From positions 1-54,196 of the forward strand of contig CALXLV010000004.1 in NCBI GenBank assembly GCA_944389295.1: a stretch of DNA of 54,196 bases, read 5' to 3'. The DNA is from an uncultured Spirochaetaceae bacterium. GTDB taxonomy: Bacteria; Spirochaetota; Spirochaetia; Sphaerochaetales; Sphaerochaetaceae. Positions 43,599 through 51,894 of the stretch are shown here, in pieces (within the stretch, counting starts at the first letter, position 1; every line of letters starts with the position of its first letter). The notes beneath the pieces are model-generated. The model was given only the letters and a program-made list of their open reading frames with translations. It was not told the origin of the DNA and ran no database searches. Made by a program: the position numbers and the translations under genes.

Positions 43599-43834
43599 GA
43601 CCTCCTTTTCCATTGACGATCTCACAGCGCACAGTTTATCATTGAAATTAATTCATCTCGCACGGCAGACGTGCAAAGGAAAGAAACAGCAAGTGGACGA
43701 TGGCCCTGGCAGTAAAATGAAGAAAGAAGATGCGGATGTGCCCCCGCACTTATCCCGCACAAGACTGAGACTCCTCCTCTGATCTGAGGATTTTTCCGGA
43801 AAAAAGAGAAAAGACAGAGTAGAAGGAGTTTAAG

Positions 43835-45193
43835 ATGTCATTAGCACAACAGATATTATTGCAGGTAATTCTCATAATGATAAATGCGTTCTTCGCGGCA
43901 ACGGAGATCGCTGTCATTTCGCTCAATACCACAAAACTCAAGAAGCTGGCCGAAGACGGCGACAAATACGCGCCGCGCCTGCTGAAGATGGCGGAGAATC
44001 CTTCCGGATTCCTCTCGACGATACAGATAGGCATCACGCTGGCGGGATTCCTCGGTTCGGCGTTCGCCGCAGACAATCTTGCCGAGTACCTTGTTCCCGC
44101 GTTCATGGATCTCGGACTGCCCGCAGGCCTTTCCCGCACGATAGCGGTCGTCATAATCACGCTGATAATCTCGTTCTTCACCCTTATCTTCGGAGAGCTG
44201 GTTCCCAAGCGCATCGCACAGAACAAGTCCTTCGAGGTAGCGAAGTTTGCCTCTTCCGTTATCCTTGTCACAGCAAAGGTGATGAAACCCGCAGTCTGGC
44301 TTCTTTCAGCATCGACGAAAGTGGTGCTCAGGATCTTCGGAATAAAGGATGAGGGCGGCGGCGAGGAAGTCACGGAGGATGACATCAAGCTGATGGTCGA
44401 TGCCGGAGGCGAGTCAGGCTCGATTGAGGAGGACGAGCAGGAGTGGATACAGAACGTATTCGAGTTCAACGACATAAATGTGAGCGAGATAATGACGAGG
44501 GAGCCCGATGTCGTCTCCTTTCAGGTCGATACGCCTGACAGCGAGATACTCGACACAATCAAGGATTCCGGTCTTTCAAGGTTCCCCGTCTACGGAGAGG
44601 ACATCAACGACATACTTGGAATACTCAACGCCCGTGATTTCCTCATCAATCTCAGCTCTGCAGAGCACCACAGCATAAGAGATCTTCTCCGCCCCGCATA
44701 CATGGTTCCCGACTCTATACACGCCGACAAGCTCTTCTCTGACATGCAGGAGAAGAAAACGCATATAGCGATAGTCGTCGACGAGTACGGACAGACTGTG
44801 GGAATAGTGACTCTGGAGGATCTTCTGGAGGAGATCGTCGGCAATATCTACGATGAGTTTGACCCCCAGGAGGAGAAGGAGATACAGAAGATAGATGACG
44901 GAGTGTGGAAGGTCAGCGGCTCTCTCAGCCTCTCGGATTTCTCCGACGAGACAGGCATAGAGCTTGAAGAGAACGAGGACTATGACACGATAGGCGGAAT
45001 GGTCCTCTCGACACTTTCCCAGATTCCGGAGGACGGAACAACGCTCCATACCGTCGTCGGCGGTCTCGATATCCAGGTCACGAAGATAGAGGACAGAAGG
45101 ATCGAGGAAGCCATCGTGAAGAAGGCGGAGCCGAAGAAAGAGGAGACGGAAACAAAGGAGAGTGAGAAAAAGGAGAAGTCAGACGAGGAGTGA
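43835..45193 (+). CDS. HlyC/CorC (CNNM) family transporter-like protein
   Basis: 452 residues. The DUF21 membrane domain (about 1-195) opens LLQVILIMINAFFAATEIAV and includes GFLSTIQIGITLAGFLGSAFA. Two CBS domains follow at about 215-335 (VSEIMTREPDVVSF, then IAIVVDEYGQTVGIVTLEDLLEEIVG), then a CorC_HlyC domain (about 350-420) and a highly charged E/K tail. The family is linked to magnesium/cobalt efflux; haemolysin names are historical. AAGGAG lies 8 nt before the ATG. It abuts the TetR gene tail-to-tail with no spacer. Confidence 0.9.
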   Translation: MSLAQQILLQVILIMINAFFAATEIAVISLNTTKLKKLAEDGDKYAPRLLKMAENPSGFLSTIQIGITLAGFLGSAFAADNLAEYLVPAFMDLGLPAGLSRTIAVVIITLIISFFTLIFGELVPKRIAQNKSFEVAKFASSVILVTAKVMKPAVWLLSASTKVVLRIFGIKDEGGGEEVTEDDIKLMVDAGGESGSIEEDEQEWIQNVFEFNDINVSEIMTREPDVVSFQVDTPDSEILDTIKDSGLSRFPVYGEDINDILGILNARDFLINLSSAEHHSIRDLLRPAYMVPDSIHADKLFSDMQEKKTHIAIVVDEYGQTVGIVTLEDLLEEIVGNIYDEFDPQEEKEIQKIDDGVWKVSGSLSLSDFSDETGIELEENEDYDTIGGMVLSTLSQIPEDGTTLHTVVGGLDIQVTKIEDRRIEEAIVKKAEPKKEETETKESEKKEKSDEE

Positions 45194-45778
45194 TCACTCC
45201 ACCATCTGAAGCACAAGCCCTCTGATCAGGAATCGGAGGGTTTTCTCTTTCTCTGTGAGCCTCTCCGCGGAGAGAAGGAGGTAGAGGATGGCCTCATAGC
45301 CGTCGCTGAACGCCTTTATATCATCCTTGTCATCTATGGCAAAATAGGAGAAGAGGTTCCGCATTATCCCGCTGAATCTTCTTCTCAGATCGGGCATTGA
45401 CTCGTCGGGAAGCCGTCTCAGCACAAGCTCAAGTTCATTCCCGTCAAGAAACCTGTGAAGCCCCTCATCATAGAAACGGCTGAGAAGCGCATAGAATATA
45501 TCGGTGAGGCTTGTGACGATGTGGTTCTCATCTATCTCCTGCAGCATGGAGAGGTACATCTCCTCTATCTCGTCTGAGAATGTCCGCAGAAGGTCGAAGA
45601 AGAGTTCCTCCTTCGATTTGTAAAAGAGATAGAACGTGCCTTTCGGGATGCCTGCGCGCTTCACAAGCTCATCAACAGTGGTTCTCCGCACGCCGTAGAG
45701 CGACAGGCATCTGCCGGCCTCCCTCCTCAGAGCTTTTCTGATGTTCCTCCTCTCCTCCTCCGTATAAATCTTGGGCAT
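45194..45778 (-). CDS. TetR/AcrR-family regulator
   Basis: 194 residues. N-terminal HTH: YGVRRTTVDELVKRAGIPKGTFYLFYKSKEELF at about 30-62, textbook for TetR. The C-terminal ligand domain is unassigned. It is divergent from the orphan sugar ATPase gene, and a compound palindrome lies between the two promoters. That context suggests it represses itself and perhaps the ATPase. GAGGA sits about 11 nt before the ATG. Confidence 0.87.
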   Translation of the reverse strand: MPKIYTEEERRNIRKALRREAGRCLSLYGVRRTTVDELVKRAGIPKGTFYLFYKSKEELFFDLLRTFSDEIEEMYLSMLQEIDENHIVTSLTDIFYALLSRFYDEGLHRFLDGNELELVLRRLPDESMPDLRRRFSGIMRNLFSYFAIDDKDDIKAFSDGYEAILYLLLSAERLTEKEKTLRFLIRGLVLQMVE

Positions 45779-45797
45779 ATCTTTTTTATTCCTCTTT

Positions 45798-45823
45798 TTG
45801 ACTAAATTAGTCTATATAGTCAA
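45798..45823. promoter_or_regulatory. Candidate TetR operator
   Basis: Outer repeat TTGACTA...TAGTCAA (7 bp, 12-nt spacer) overlaps an inner palindrome GACTAA-A-TTAGTC. It lies 20 nt upstream of the TetR start and 119 nt before the ATPase. The outer arms supply TTGACT on both strands, so a bound dimer would cover -35 elements. Confidence 0.5.
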
Positions 45824-45941
45824 CAAAATGGTGTTTTCAGTTATTTTAAGCATGAAAAAGCGGTATTTCAACCTCTTATTTTCCTTTACTTCACGGCTGG
45901 GGCCACTTACGATTGTGTTATCGAAAGAAAAGGAGCAATGA

Positions 45942-47036
45942 ATGGCAGAAGTATTACTCAAGAATATCTGCAAGATCTATGATGGCGGCGTCAAAGCAGT
46001 AGACAACGTCAACATCGATATCAAGGATCAGGAATTCGTTGTTCTCGTCGGCCCTTCCGGCTGTGGCAAGTCCACAACACTTAGAATGATCGCCGGCCTC
46101 GAGGATATCTCCTCCGGCGAGCTCTATATCGACGGGAAGCTCATGAACGACGTTCCTCCCAAGGACAGGGACATAGCGATGGTATTCCAGAACTACGCTC
46201 TCTATCCGCACATGACTGTCTATGACAACATGGCATTCGGTCTCAAGATCAGGAAGTTCCCGAAAGATCAGATCGACCAGCGCGTAAAGGAAGCTGCGAA
46301 GATCCTCGACATCGAGTCCCTCCTCGACAGAAAGCCGAAGGCTCTCTCCGGCGGTCAGAGACAGCGTGTCGCCGTAGGCCGTGCAATCGTCAGAAAGCCC
46401 AAGGTATTCCTCTTCGACGAGCCGCTCTCGAACCTCGACGCAAAGCTCAGAGTCCAGATGAGAGCCGAGATCTCCGGCCTCCACAACAGGCTCAAGGCAA
46501 CGATGATCTACGTTACGCACGATCAGGTCGAGGCCCTCACAATGGCTGACAAGATCGTCGTAATGAAGCTCGGCGTCATCCAGCAGATCGGCGGACCTAT
46601 GGAGCTCTACAACGAGCCTGACAACAAGTTTGTCGCCGGATTCATCGGATCGCCACCCATGAACTTCCTCGTAGTGACAATCAAGAAGGACGGAGACAAG
46701 CTCTATGCTGATGAAGGTTCCTTCCGCCTTGAGGTCACACCCGCACAGGCCAAGTTCCTCCAGCCGTACATCGGCAAGGAAGTCACATTCGGAATCAGGC
46801 CGGAGGATGTCGAATTCTCGCATACTCCCATCGACGGAAAGACCATCAACGGTCATGTATCCGTTGTCGAGCCGCTCGGTTCCGAGACACAGGTCTATGT
46901 ATCTACATCCAAGGCAAAGGTTGTCGGAAAGATCGATCCGACCGTCATCCCCCAGCCGGACGAGAAAGTTGCGCTCATCGTCAACATGGAGAAGGCAAAG
47001 TTCTTCGACATCGACACAGAGCTCACGATCCGCTGA
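45942..47036 (+). CDS. Sugar ABC transporter ATPase (MsmK/UgpC/MalK type)
   Basis: 364-residue ATPase of CUT1 importers. Walker A GPSGCGKST at about 38-46, Q loop VFQNYALYPHM, signature LSGGQRQRVAVGRA, Walker B VFLFDEPLSNLD, and H-loop VTHDQ. The C-terminal OB/TOBE regulatory region spans 240-364. No permease or binding protein is adjacent, so it probably serves several sugar importers encoded elsewhere, as MsmK does in streptococci. Codon use looks strongly biased, suggesting high expression. AGGAG precedes the ATG by 6 nt. Confidence 0.92.
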   Translation: MAEVLLKNICKIYDGGVKAVDNVNIDIKDQEFVVLVGPSGCGKSTTLRMIAGLEDISSGELYIDGKLMNDVPPKDRDIAMVFQNYALYPHMTVYDNMAFGLKIRKFPKDQIDQRVKEAAKILDIESLLDRKPKALSGGQRQRVAVGRAIVRKPKVFLFDEPLSNLDAKLRVQMRAEISGLHNRLKATMIYVTHDQVEALTMADKIVVMKLGVIQQIGGPMELYNEPDNKFVAGFIGSPPMNFLVVTIKKDGDKLYADEGSFRLEVTPAQAKFLQPYIGKEVTFGIRPEDVEFSHTPIDGKTINGHVSVVEPLGSETQVYVSTSKAKVVGKIDPTVIPQPDEKVALIVNMEKAKFFDIDTELTIR

Positions 47037-47054
47037 GGATTGGAATATATATGG

Positions 47055-47083
47055 AAAACAGCCTCTTCGGAGGCTGTTTTCTT
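47055..47083 (+). terminator. Terminator of the sugar ATPase gene
   Basis: AAAACAGCCTC-TTCG-GAGGCTGTTTT, 11-bp perfect stem with a UUCG tetraloop and a U-rich tail. The symmetric A/U arms allow bidirectional use. Confidence 0.9.
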
Positions 47084-47108
47084 CTGCGCATAGCTGCTAT
47101 TAAAACTC

Positions 47109-48413
47109 TTATTTTCTGGGGAAGAGGCTGCTGTAAGCGGCTTTCAGCGCATCGGCGCTCTGGTCCTCCCTGACTCCGATGAGAACAGAAGCCTCGGATG
47201 AGCCACTGTTGATAAACGTAGTCTCGATGCCGTGCTCCTTCAGTCCCTCAAGAACTTTCAGACAGGCTCCAGATGTCTCGAGGCTGCCGCCGACGACTCC
47301 GAGGATCGAATGGCCGTGATCGACTGAGATGGATTCCAGGCTGAACTCCTTTGCAAGACGTTCGCACATTGCCTGGCATACGCTCTCATTTGCCATCTTC
47401 GAATCGAAGAACCATACGATGCTGTCTATTCCGAAGAGAGAATAGCACGGCCTTATGCCGAAGATATGGAGCATTGTGAGCAAAGCATGGCGCATACCGT
47501 ACTTTCTGAAAAGCATCAGTTTGCGGAGCCTGATGCGCGAAAGTCCGCCGCGGACGGAGACTCCTATCGCCCAGTCGCTCTCGCTGTCGCGCACTATCAT
47601 CGTGCCGGGATCATCGGGACGGTTGGTATTCCTGACGTTTATAGGAATACCGGCATCATATACAGGGGCGATTGCCTCCTCATGAAACACCGATGCGCCG
47701 AGATCCGAAAGCTCCCTCACCTCCTTGTAGGAGATGACGGGAATGACCTCCGCATTCTCCACAACGCGCGGATCGGCACGGAAGATGCCTGAAACATCGG
47801 TCCAGTTCTCATAGAGCTCGGCGCCTACTGCGCGTGAGACTATCGCTCCGGTGATGTCTGAGCCTCCTCTGGTGAATGTCTTGAGAACACCCTGCTCCGT
47901 CTCTCCGTAGAATCCGGGGATGACATACTTCTTCCCCTTCTCCAGCTTCTCCTGCAGGCGGCTGTATGTCATTTCGTTGACGGTGGAGTCCTGATTGATG
48001 ACTATGGCATCCTCGGCATCGAGGAACTCCCATCCAAGGTACTCACTTATGACAAGAGCAGAGAGATACTCGCCGCGCGACGCCGCGTAATCTGCGCCGC
48101 GGCCCGCATCTATCATGCATCTTATATCGTCGAGCTTCTCGGAGAGCTTCACATCATCGATTTTCAGCTTCTGCGCTATCTGTATGAAGCGCTTGGATAT
48201 CTCGTTGAACACAGGGCGGCAGCTCTGTCCCTTCTGCACCAGCGCATTGCATTTATAGAGCAGGTCCGTGATCTTCTCATCTTCCCTGTTCCTCTTTCCG
48301 GGAGCAGAGACAACGGCGACCATACGCCTCTCGTCACTCTCGAGAATCGACCTGACCTTCTTTATCTGCTCCGCATCAGCTACGCTGCTTCCACCGAACT
48401 TGGATACTATCAT
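47109..48413 (-). CDS. Aspartate kinase
   Basis: Catalyses the first step of lysine/threonine/methionine synthesis, 434 residues from the chosen start. The kinase N-terminus is IVSKFGGSSVADAEQI, with the FTRGGSDITGAI substrate motif near 205. Two ACT domains follow in the last ~140 residues (GVSVRGG... and SILGVVGGSLETSG). Monofunctional, with no homoserine dehydrogenase part. The ATG at 48413 has GGAGG 5 nt upstream. A frame start at 48425 overlaps that Shine-Dalgarno. No lysine riboswitch fits in the short 150-nt gap upstream. Confidence 0.92.
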   Translation of the reverse strand: MIVSKFGGSSVADAEQIKKVRSILESDERRMVAVVSAPGKRNREDEKITDLLYKCNALVQKGQSCRPVFNEISKRFIQIAQKLKIDDVKLSEKLDDIRCMIDAGRGADYAASRGEYLSALVISEYLGWEFLDAEDAIVINQDSTVNEMTYSRLQEKLEKGKKYVIPGFYGETEQGVLKTFTRGGSDITGAIVSRAVGAELYENWTDVSGIFRADPRVVENAEVIPVISYKEVRELSDLGASVFHEEAIAPVYDAGIPINVRNTNRPDDPGTMIVRDSESDWAIGVSVRGGLSRIRLRKLMLFRKYGMRHALLTMLHIFGIRPCYSLFGIDSIVWFFDSKMANESVCQAMCERLAKEFSLESISVDHGHSILGVVGGSLETSGACLKVLEGLKEHGIETTFINSGSSEASVLIGVREDQSADALKAAYSSLFPRK

Positions 48414-48525
48414 CGCGTCCTCCATGGTGATTCTACGTTTAATCGCATCAGATGGCAATAATGCGCGAACCGGCTCCGTCAGCGCGGAGACAGAGCACAC
48501 AAGGAAATGTATTTCCTCTCATTGA

Positions 48526-48553
48526 TTGACTTAATATTTCTTTTTCTTATACT
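48526..48553 (+). promoter_or_regulatory. Promoter of the third MATE gene, near-leaderless
   Basis: TTGACT (48526-48531), 16-nt spacer, TATACT (48548-48553). The ATG at 48563 is 9 nt after the -10, so the leader would be 2-4 nt at most. Confidence 0.65.
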
Positions 48554-48562
48554 CCGGTATTC

Positions 48563-49921
48563 ATGGAAACAGAAGTCAAAGAGAACATAATGGGGTATGA
48601 ATCCATCCCCAGACTGATAGTTAAGCTCTCTCTTCCTCTGATGCTCTCAATGCTGATACAGGCGCTGTACAACGTCGTTGACAGCATCTTCGTAGCGAGG
48701 GTATCGGAGGCATCCCTCACCGCGGTATCGCTTGCATTCCCCCTGCAGAACCTGATGATAGCATTCGGGATAGGCACAGCCGTCGGTGTCAACTCCTACC
48801 TTGCCAGAAAGCTCGGAGAGAAGAGGCACAGCGAGGCGGAGGCCGCAGCCGACAACGGAATATTCCTCGCCCTCGTGACATGGCTCGCCTTCGCGCTCTT
48901 CGGCATCTTCGGAACAAGACCTTTCCTCGCGATATTCACCGATGATCCCGAGCTTCTTAACCTCTCCGTGGACTATGCGAGGATATGCCTCGTGTTCTCG
49001 TTCGGAATCTTCGTGGACATCACGGCAGAGCGCATAATGCAGGCCACAGGCGACTCGATACACCCGATGATAACCCAGTCGCTCGGAGCCATAACCAACA
49101 TAATCCTCGATCCTGTGTTCATTTTCGGTTTCGGAATGGGCGTTAAGGGAGCTGCCATCGCCACCGTCATAGGACAGGTCGTCTCAATGATAGCCGCACT
49201 CTATTTCGTCAGCAGGAACAAATATGTGAACCTGCACCTCTCTCTCAGGTATTTCAGGCCGTCGGGGAAGATCATCAGGGAGATATACGCTGTCGGAGTG
49301 CCCACAATCATCATGAACAGCGTGAGCACCGTGATGGTCAGCGCGCTCAACTCGATACTCATAGCCTTCAGCGCTACGGCTGTATCGGTTCTCGGAGTCT
49401 ACTTCAAGCTCCAGTCCTTCGTATTCATGCCCGTTTTCGGACTGCAGGCAGGCATGATACCGATCATCGCATACAACTACGGAGCGAGGAACAGGAAGAG
49501 GATGACGCATACGATGAAGGTCGGAGGCACGATCGCTGTCTGCATCATGTTCATCGGATTGATGATCTTCCAGCTCCTTCCCGATCTTCTCCTCGGCTTC
49601 TTCGCCGCCTCATCCGAGATGCTCGCGATAGGACGCCCCGCACTGAGGATAATATCGTTCTGCTTCATCCCGGCGGCCATCGCCATAAGCCTCACATCCG
49701 CTTTCCAGGCAACAGGAGTCGGCTATGCCGCGATGATAGTCTCCATCGTCCGCCAGCTTGTCGTGCTGCTTCCGGTAGCGGCGCTTCTTGCCGATACGGG
49801 AGTGCTCAACAACGTATGGTTCGCATTCACAGCAGCGGAAGGCGTGGGACTTACGCTCTCGGTCATCTTCTATATATATGTATATAGAAAGAAGATCGTC
49901 CCGCTGGACGTCAGGAAGTGA
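48563..49921 (+). CDS. MATE-family efflux transporter (third)
   Basis: 452 residues, 12 TM. It opens with KENIMGYESIPRLIVKLSLPLMLS followed by MLIQALYNVVDSIFVARV, typical of the clostridial/spirochaetal MATE branch. The first ATG matches family starts. An in-frame ATG nine codons later (48590) has a weak AAGAGA upstream and would suit a conventional leader. Unlike the first MATE it stands alone. Substrate unknown. Confidence 0.87.
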   Translation: METEVKENIMGYESIPRLIVKLSLPLMLSMLIQALYNVVDSIFVARVSEASLTAVSLAFPLQNLMIAFGIGTAVGVNSYLARKLGEKRHSEAEAAADNGIFLALVTWLAFALFGIFGTRPFLAIFTDDPELLNLSVDYARICLVFSFGIFVDITAERIMQATGDSIHPMITQSLGAITNIILDPVFIFGFGMGVKGAAIATVIGQVVSMIAALYFVSRNKYVNLHLSLRYFRPSGKIIREIYAVGVPTIIMNSVSTVMVSALNSILIAFSATAVSVLGVYFKLQSFVFMPVFGLQAGMIPIIAYNYGARNRKRMTHTMKVGGTIAVCIMFIGLMIFQLLPDLLLGFFAASSEMLAIGRPALRIISFCFIPAAIAISLTSAFQATGVGYAAMIVSIVRQLVVLLPVAALLADTGVLNNVWFAFTAAEGVGLTLSVIFYIYVYRKKIVPLDVRK

Positions 49922-49947
49922 GCCGGAATACTGTTTCCTCTCATTTC

Positions 49948-49990
49948 TTATGCAGAAATGTTGACACAGAAGTGCATAAATATTAATGTA
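49948..49990. promoter_or_regulatory. Candidate operator of the amino-acid binding protein
   Basis: TTATGCA (49948-49954), 18 nt, TGCATAA (49973-49979). The second element is part of a near-palindrome TGCATAAATATTAATGTA that covers the -10 region. The same pair recurs before the permease gene. Confidence 0.5.
49961..49989 (+). promoter_or_regulatory. Promoter of the amino-acid binding protein gene
   Basis: Consensus TTGACA (49961-49966), 17-nt spacer, TAATGT (49984-49989). It gives a leader of about 16 nt containing GAGGCAGG before ATG 50012. Confidence 0.75.
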
Positions 49991-50011
49991 TCCGCATAAA
50001 GAGGCAGGAAA

Positions 50012-50770
50012 ATGAAAAAATATGCAATTATCGCTGTAGCTTTGCTTCTCATCCCGTTCATGGCTTTCGCATCAGGAAGCGCCGAGGAGGAGAAGAGTGA
50101 ATACGTTTTCGCGACAGACGCCACATGGCCGCCGTTCGAATACATCGACGAGAACGGAAATCTCACAGGATTCGAGGTAGAGCTCGTTCCGATGATCGGC
50201 GATGCGATCGGAGAGAACTTCGTCGTTGAGAACATCCCCTGGGACACAATCTTCGCAGGACTCCGCAACGGACAGTATGATGCCGTCGCTTCCGGCGTGA
50301 CCATCACAGAGGAGAGAAAGGCGACCATCGACTTCTCCACCCCGATCAACAATCAGGGACAGGTGCTGATCGTCACCACGGAGCAGGCCGCTTCCACAGG
50401 TTCTATCGATGATCTTCCGGAAGGCGCCAAGGTCGGCGTGCAGATCGGAACGACCGGAGACTTCGCCCTCGAGGCATATCCGGTAGAGATCAGACGCTAT
50501 GATGACATCGGCCTTGCGATCGAGGACCTCCTCAACGGCAATCTTGACGGTGCTGTCTGCGACTCGCTCATCGCTTCCGACTTCGTCCTCAAGAACGAGA
50601 ACTACGCTGACAAGCTCGTCGTAGCCGGAGAGCCGTTCACATCCGAGGAAATCGCTATCGGAGTCCAGAAGGGCAACACAGCGCTCCTCGACAAGATCAA
50701 CGAAGGTCTCCAGATCCTCATGGACAACGGAGAGTTCGATGCCCTCAAGGCAAAGTGGGGAATCATCTGA
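50012..50770 (+). CDS. Polar amino-acid ABC transporter substrate-binding protein
   Basis: 252-residue periplasmic binding protein (SBP family 3). The signal peptide spans about residues 1-20 (LLLIPFMAFA|SGSAEEE). No lipobox cysteine is seen, so it is free in the periplasm rather than anchored. Family motifs: ATWPPFEYIDENGNLTGFEVEL, WDTIFAGLRNGQYDAV, and TITEERKATIDFS. The Arg in ITEER contacts the ligand carboxylate. It has its own promoter and a strong terminator. The cognate permease and ATPase lie 1.1 kb downstream, past a DMT gene. Confidence 0.92.
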   Translation: MKKYAIIAVALLLIPFMAFASGSAEEEKSEYVFATDATWPPFEYIDENGNLTGFEVELVPMIGDAIGENFVVENIPWDTIFAGLRNGQYDAVASGVTITEERKATIDFSTPINNQGQVLIVTTEQAASTGSIDDLPEGAKVGVQIGTTGDFALEAYPVEIRRYDDIGLAIEDLLNGNLDGAVCDSLIASDFVLKNENYADKLVVAGEPFTSEEIAIGVQKGNTALLDKINEGLQILMDNGEFDALKAKWGII

Positions 50771-50789
50771 TCACTCCGCACAGCATAGA

Positions 50790-50814
50790 AACCGCCGCCA
50801 GCCGGCGGTTTTTT
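50790..50814 (+). terminator. Terminator of the amino-acid binding protein gene
   Basis: AACCGCCG-CCAGC-CGGCGGTT hairpin followed by six U residues. Confidence 0.9.
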
Positions 50815-50907
50815 CATCTCTTCACTCCCCTTTCCCCTACTCTGCTATTGAAAACGGAGGAGGAATGCATTATCTGAAAATTAAGGTCAATGAGGAGCAA
50901 GGCTGAG

Positions 50908-51792
50908 ATGAAAGTGAATCCGATAGCATACGCCATCCTTGCCGCAGCGCTCTATGCGCTGAACACTCCGCTGTCAAAGCTCCTCCTTGATGATATCGGC
51001 CCGGACATGCTTGCGGGACTTCTCTACCTCGGAGCCGGCGCAGGAATGCTGATAATCTGGCTGCTGCAGGGAAAAGGCGCAAAGAACAGCGAGGAAAGAC
51101 TCTCCCGCGAGGACCTTCCCTACACTGCCGCCATGGTCGTTCTGGACATTGCCGCGCCCATACTGATGATGACGGGACTCGGCCTCACATCGCCTGCGAA
51201 CGCCTCTCTTCTGAACAACTTCGAGATAGTGGCCACTTCTGTAATTGCCCTTGCAGTATTCGGGGAGAAGATAAAGGCAAGGCTCTGGGCGGCTATTGTC
51301 CTCATTACTGCATCCAGCATGCTCCTCACCGCAGGGGACGAGAGCAGTCTCGATTTCTCAATAGGCTCGGTGTTCGTCCTTCTGGCGTGCACCTGCTGGG
51401 GAATCGAGAACAACTGCACGGGAAAACTCTCAAGGAAGAATCCGATCGAGATCGTCGTGGTAAAAGGACTTGGGTCAGGGACAGGTGCCTTCATCATAGC
51501 TCTGATCTCCGGAGAAAGCCTTCCCTCCCCGTCTGCCGTAATACCGGCGCTGCTGCTCGGTCTTGCATCTTACGGATTGAGCATCTTCTTCTATGTCTAC
51601 GCGCAGCGGTACCTCGGCGCAGCAAGAACAAGCGCATACTATGCAGTCTCTCCGTTCATAGGAACAGCCATCTCGCTTCTTATCTTCCGCACTCTTCCCT
51701 CCCCGCTCTTCATCACAGCGCTTCTTATGATGGCTGCAGGAGCATGGCTTGCCTCAGCTATTCCTGAAGAAGAACGGCAGAAACAGGCATAA
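50908..51792 (+). CDS. EamA/DMT-family transporter (second)
   Basis: 294 residues, ten TM helices in two EamA repeats (AYAILAAALYALNTPLSKLLL; second repeat after SVFVLLACTCWGIENNCTGKLS). It is close to the DMT group often named for drug or metabolite export. The ATG at 50908 has GAGGAG and AAGG upstream. An ATG at 50890 would bring its own poor Shine-Dalgarno. It interrupts what would otherwise be a contiguous amino-acid ABC operon and has no clear tie to it. Confidence 0.83.
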   Translation: MKVNPIAYAILAAALYALNTPLSKLLLDDIGPDMLAGLLYLGAGAGMLIIWLLQGKGAKNSEERLSREDLPYTAAMVVLDIAAPILMMTGLGLTSPANASLLNNFEIVATSVIALAVFGEKIKARLWAAIVLITASSMLLTAGDESSLDFSIGSVFVLLACTCWGIENNCTGKLSRKNPIEIVVVKGLGSGTGAFIIALISGESLPSPSAVIPALLLGLASYGLSIFFYVYAQRYLGAARTSAYYAVSPFIGTAISLLIFRTLPSPLFITALLMMAAGAWLASAIPEEERQKQA

Positions 51793-51802
51793 TGCTTCCA
51801 TT

Positions 51803-51832
51803 TTATGCACTTCAAAGGGCCTAATTGCATAA
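51803..51832. promoter_or_regulatory. Candidate operator of the amino-acid permease/ATPase
   Basis: TTATGCA (51803-51809), 16 nt, TGCATAA (51826-51832), the same element pair as upstream of the binding protein. It lies 62-92 nt before the permease start. Confidence 0.5.
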
Positions 51833-51894
51833 GTATTCGGATTTTAGTTGACTAACACTGCAAATTTATACAAGATGCACTTACGGAAAATACA

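Noticed and set aside
43791..43804. 14-bp palindrome TTTTTCCGGAAAAA before the CorC gene
   Set aside because: Perfect but short and A/T-dominated; with no second copy near any other gene there is nothing to support an operator or terminator call.
45954..46856. 300-codon open frame antisense to the sugar ATPase gene
   Set aside because: It is the shadow of a strongly codon-biased gene on the other strand. The protein has no recognisable fold and no Shine-Dalgarno, while the sense frame has every ABC motif.
48414..48562. Lysine riboswitch before aspartokinase
   Set aside because: The gap is about 150 nt, shared with a divergent gene, and shows none of the conserved L-box junction sequences.
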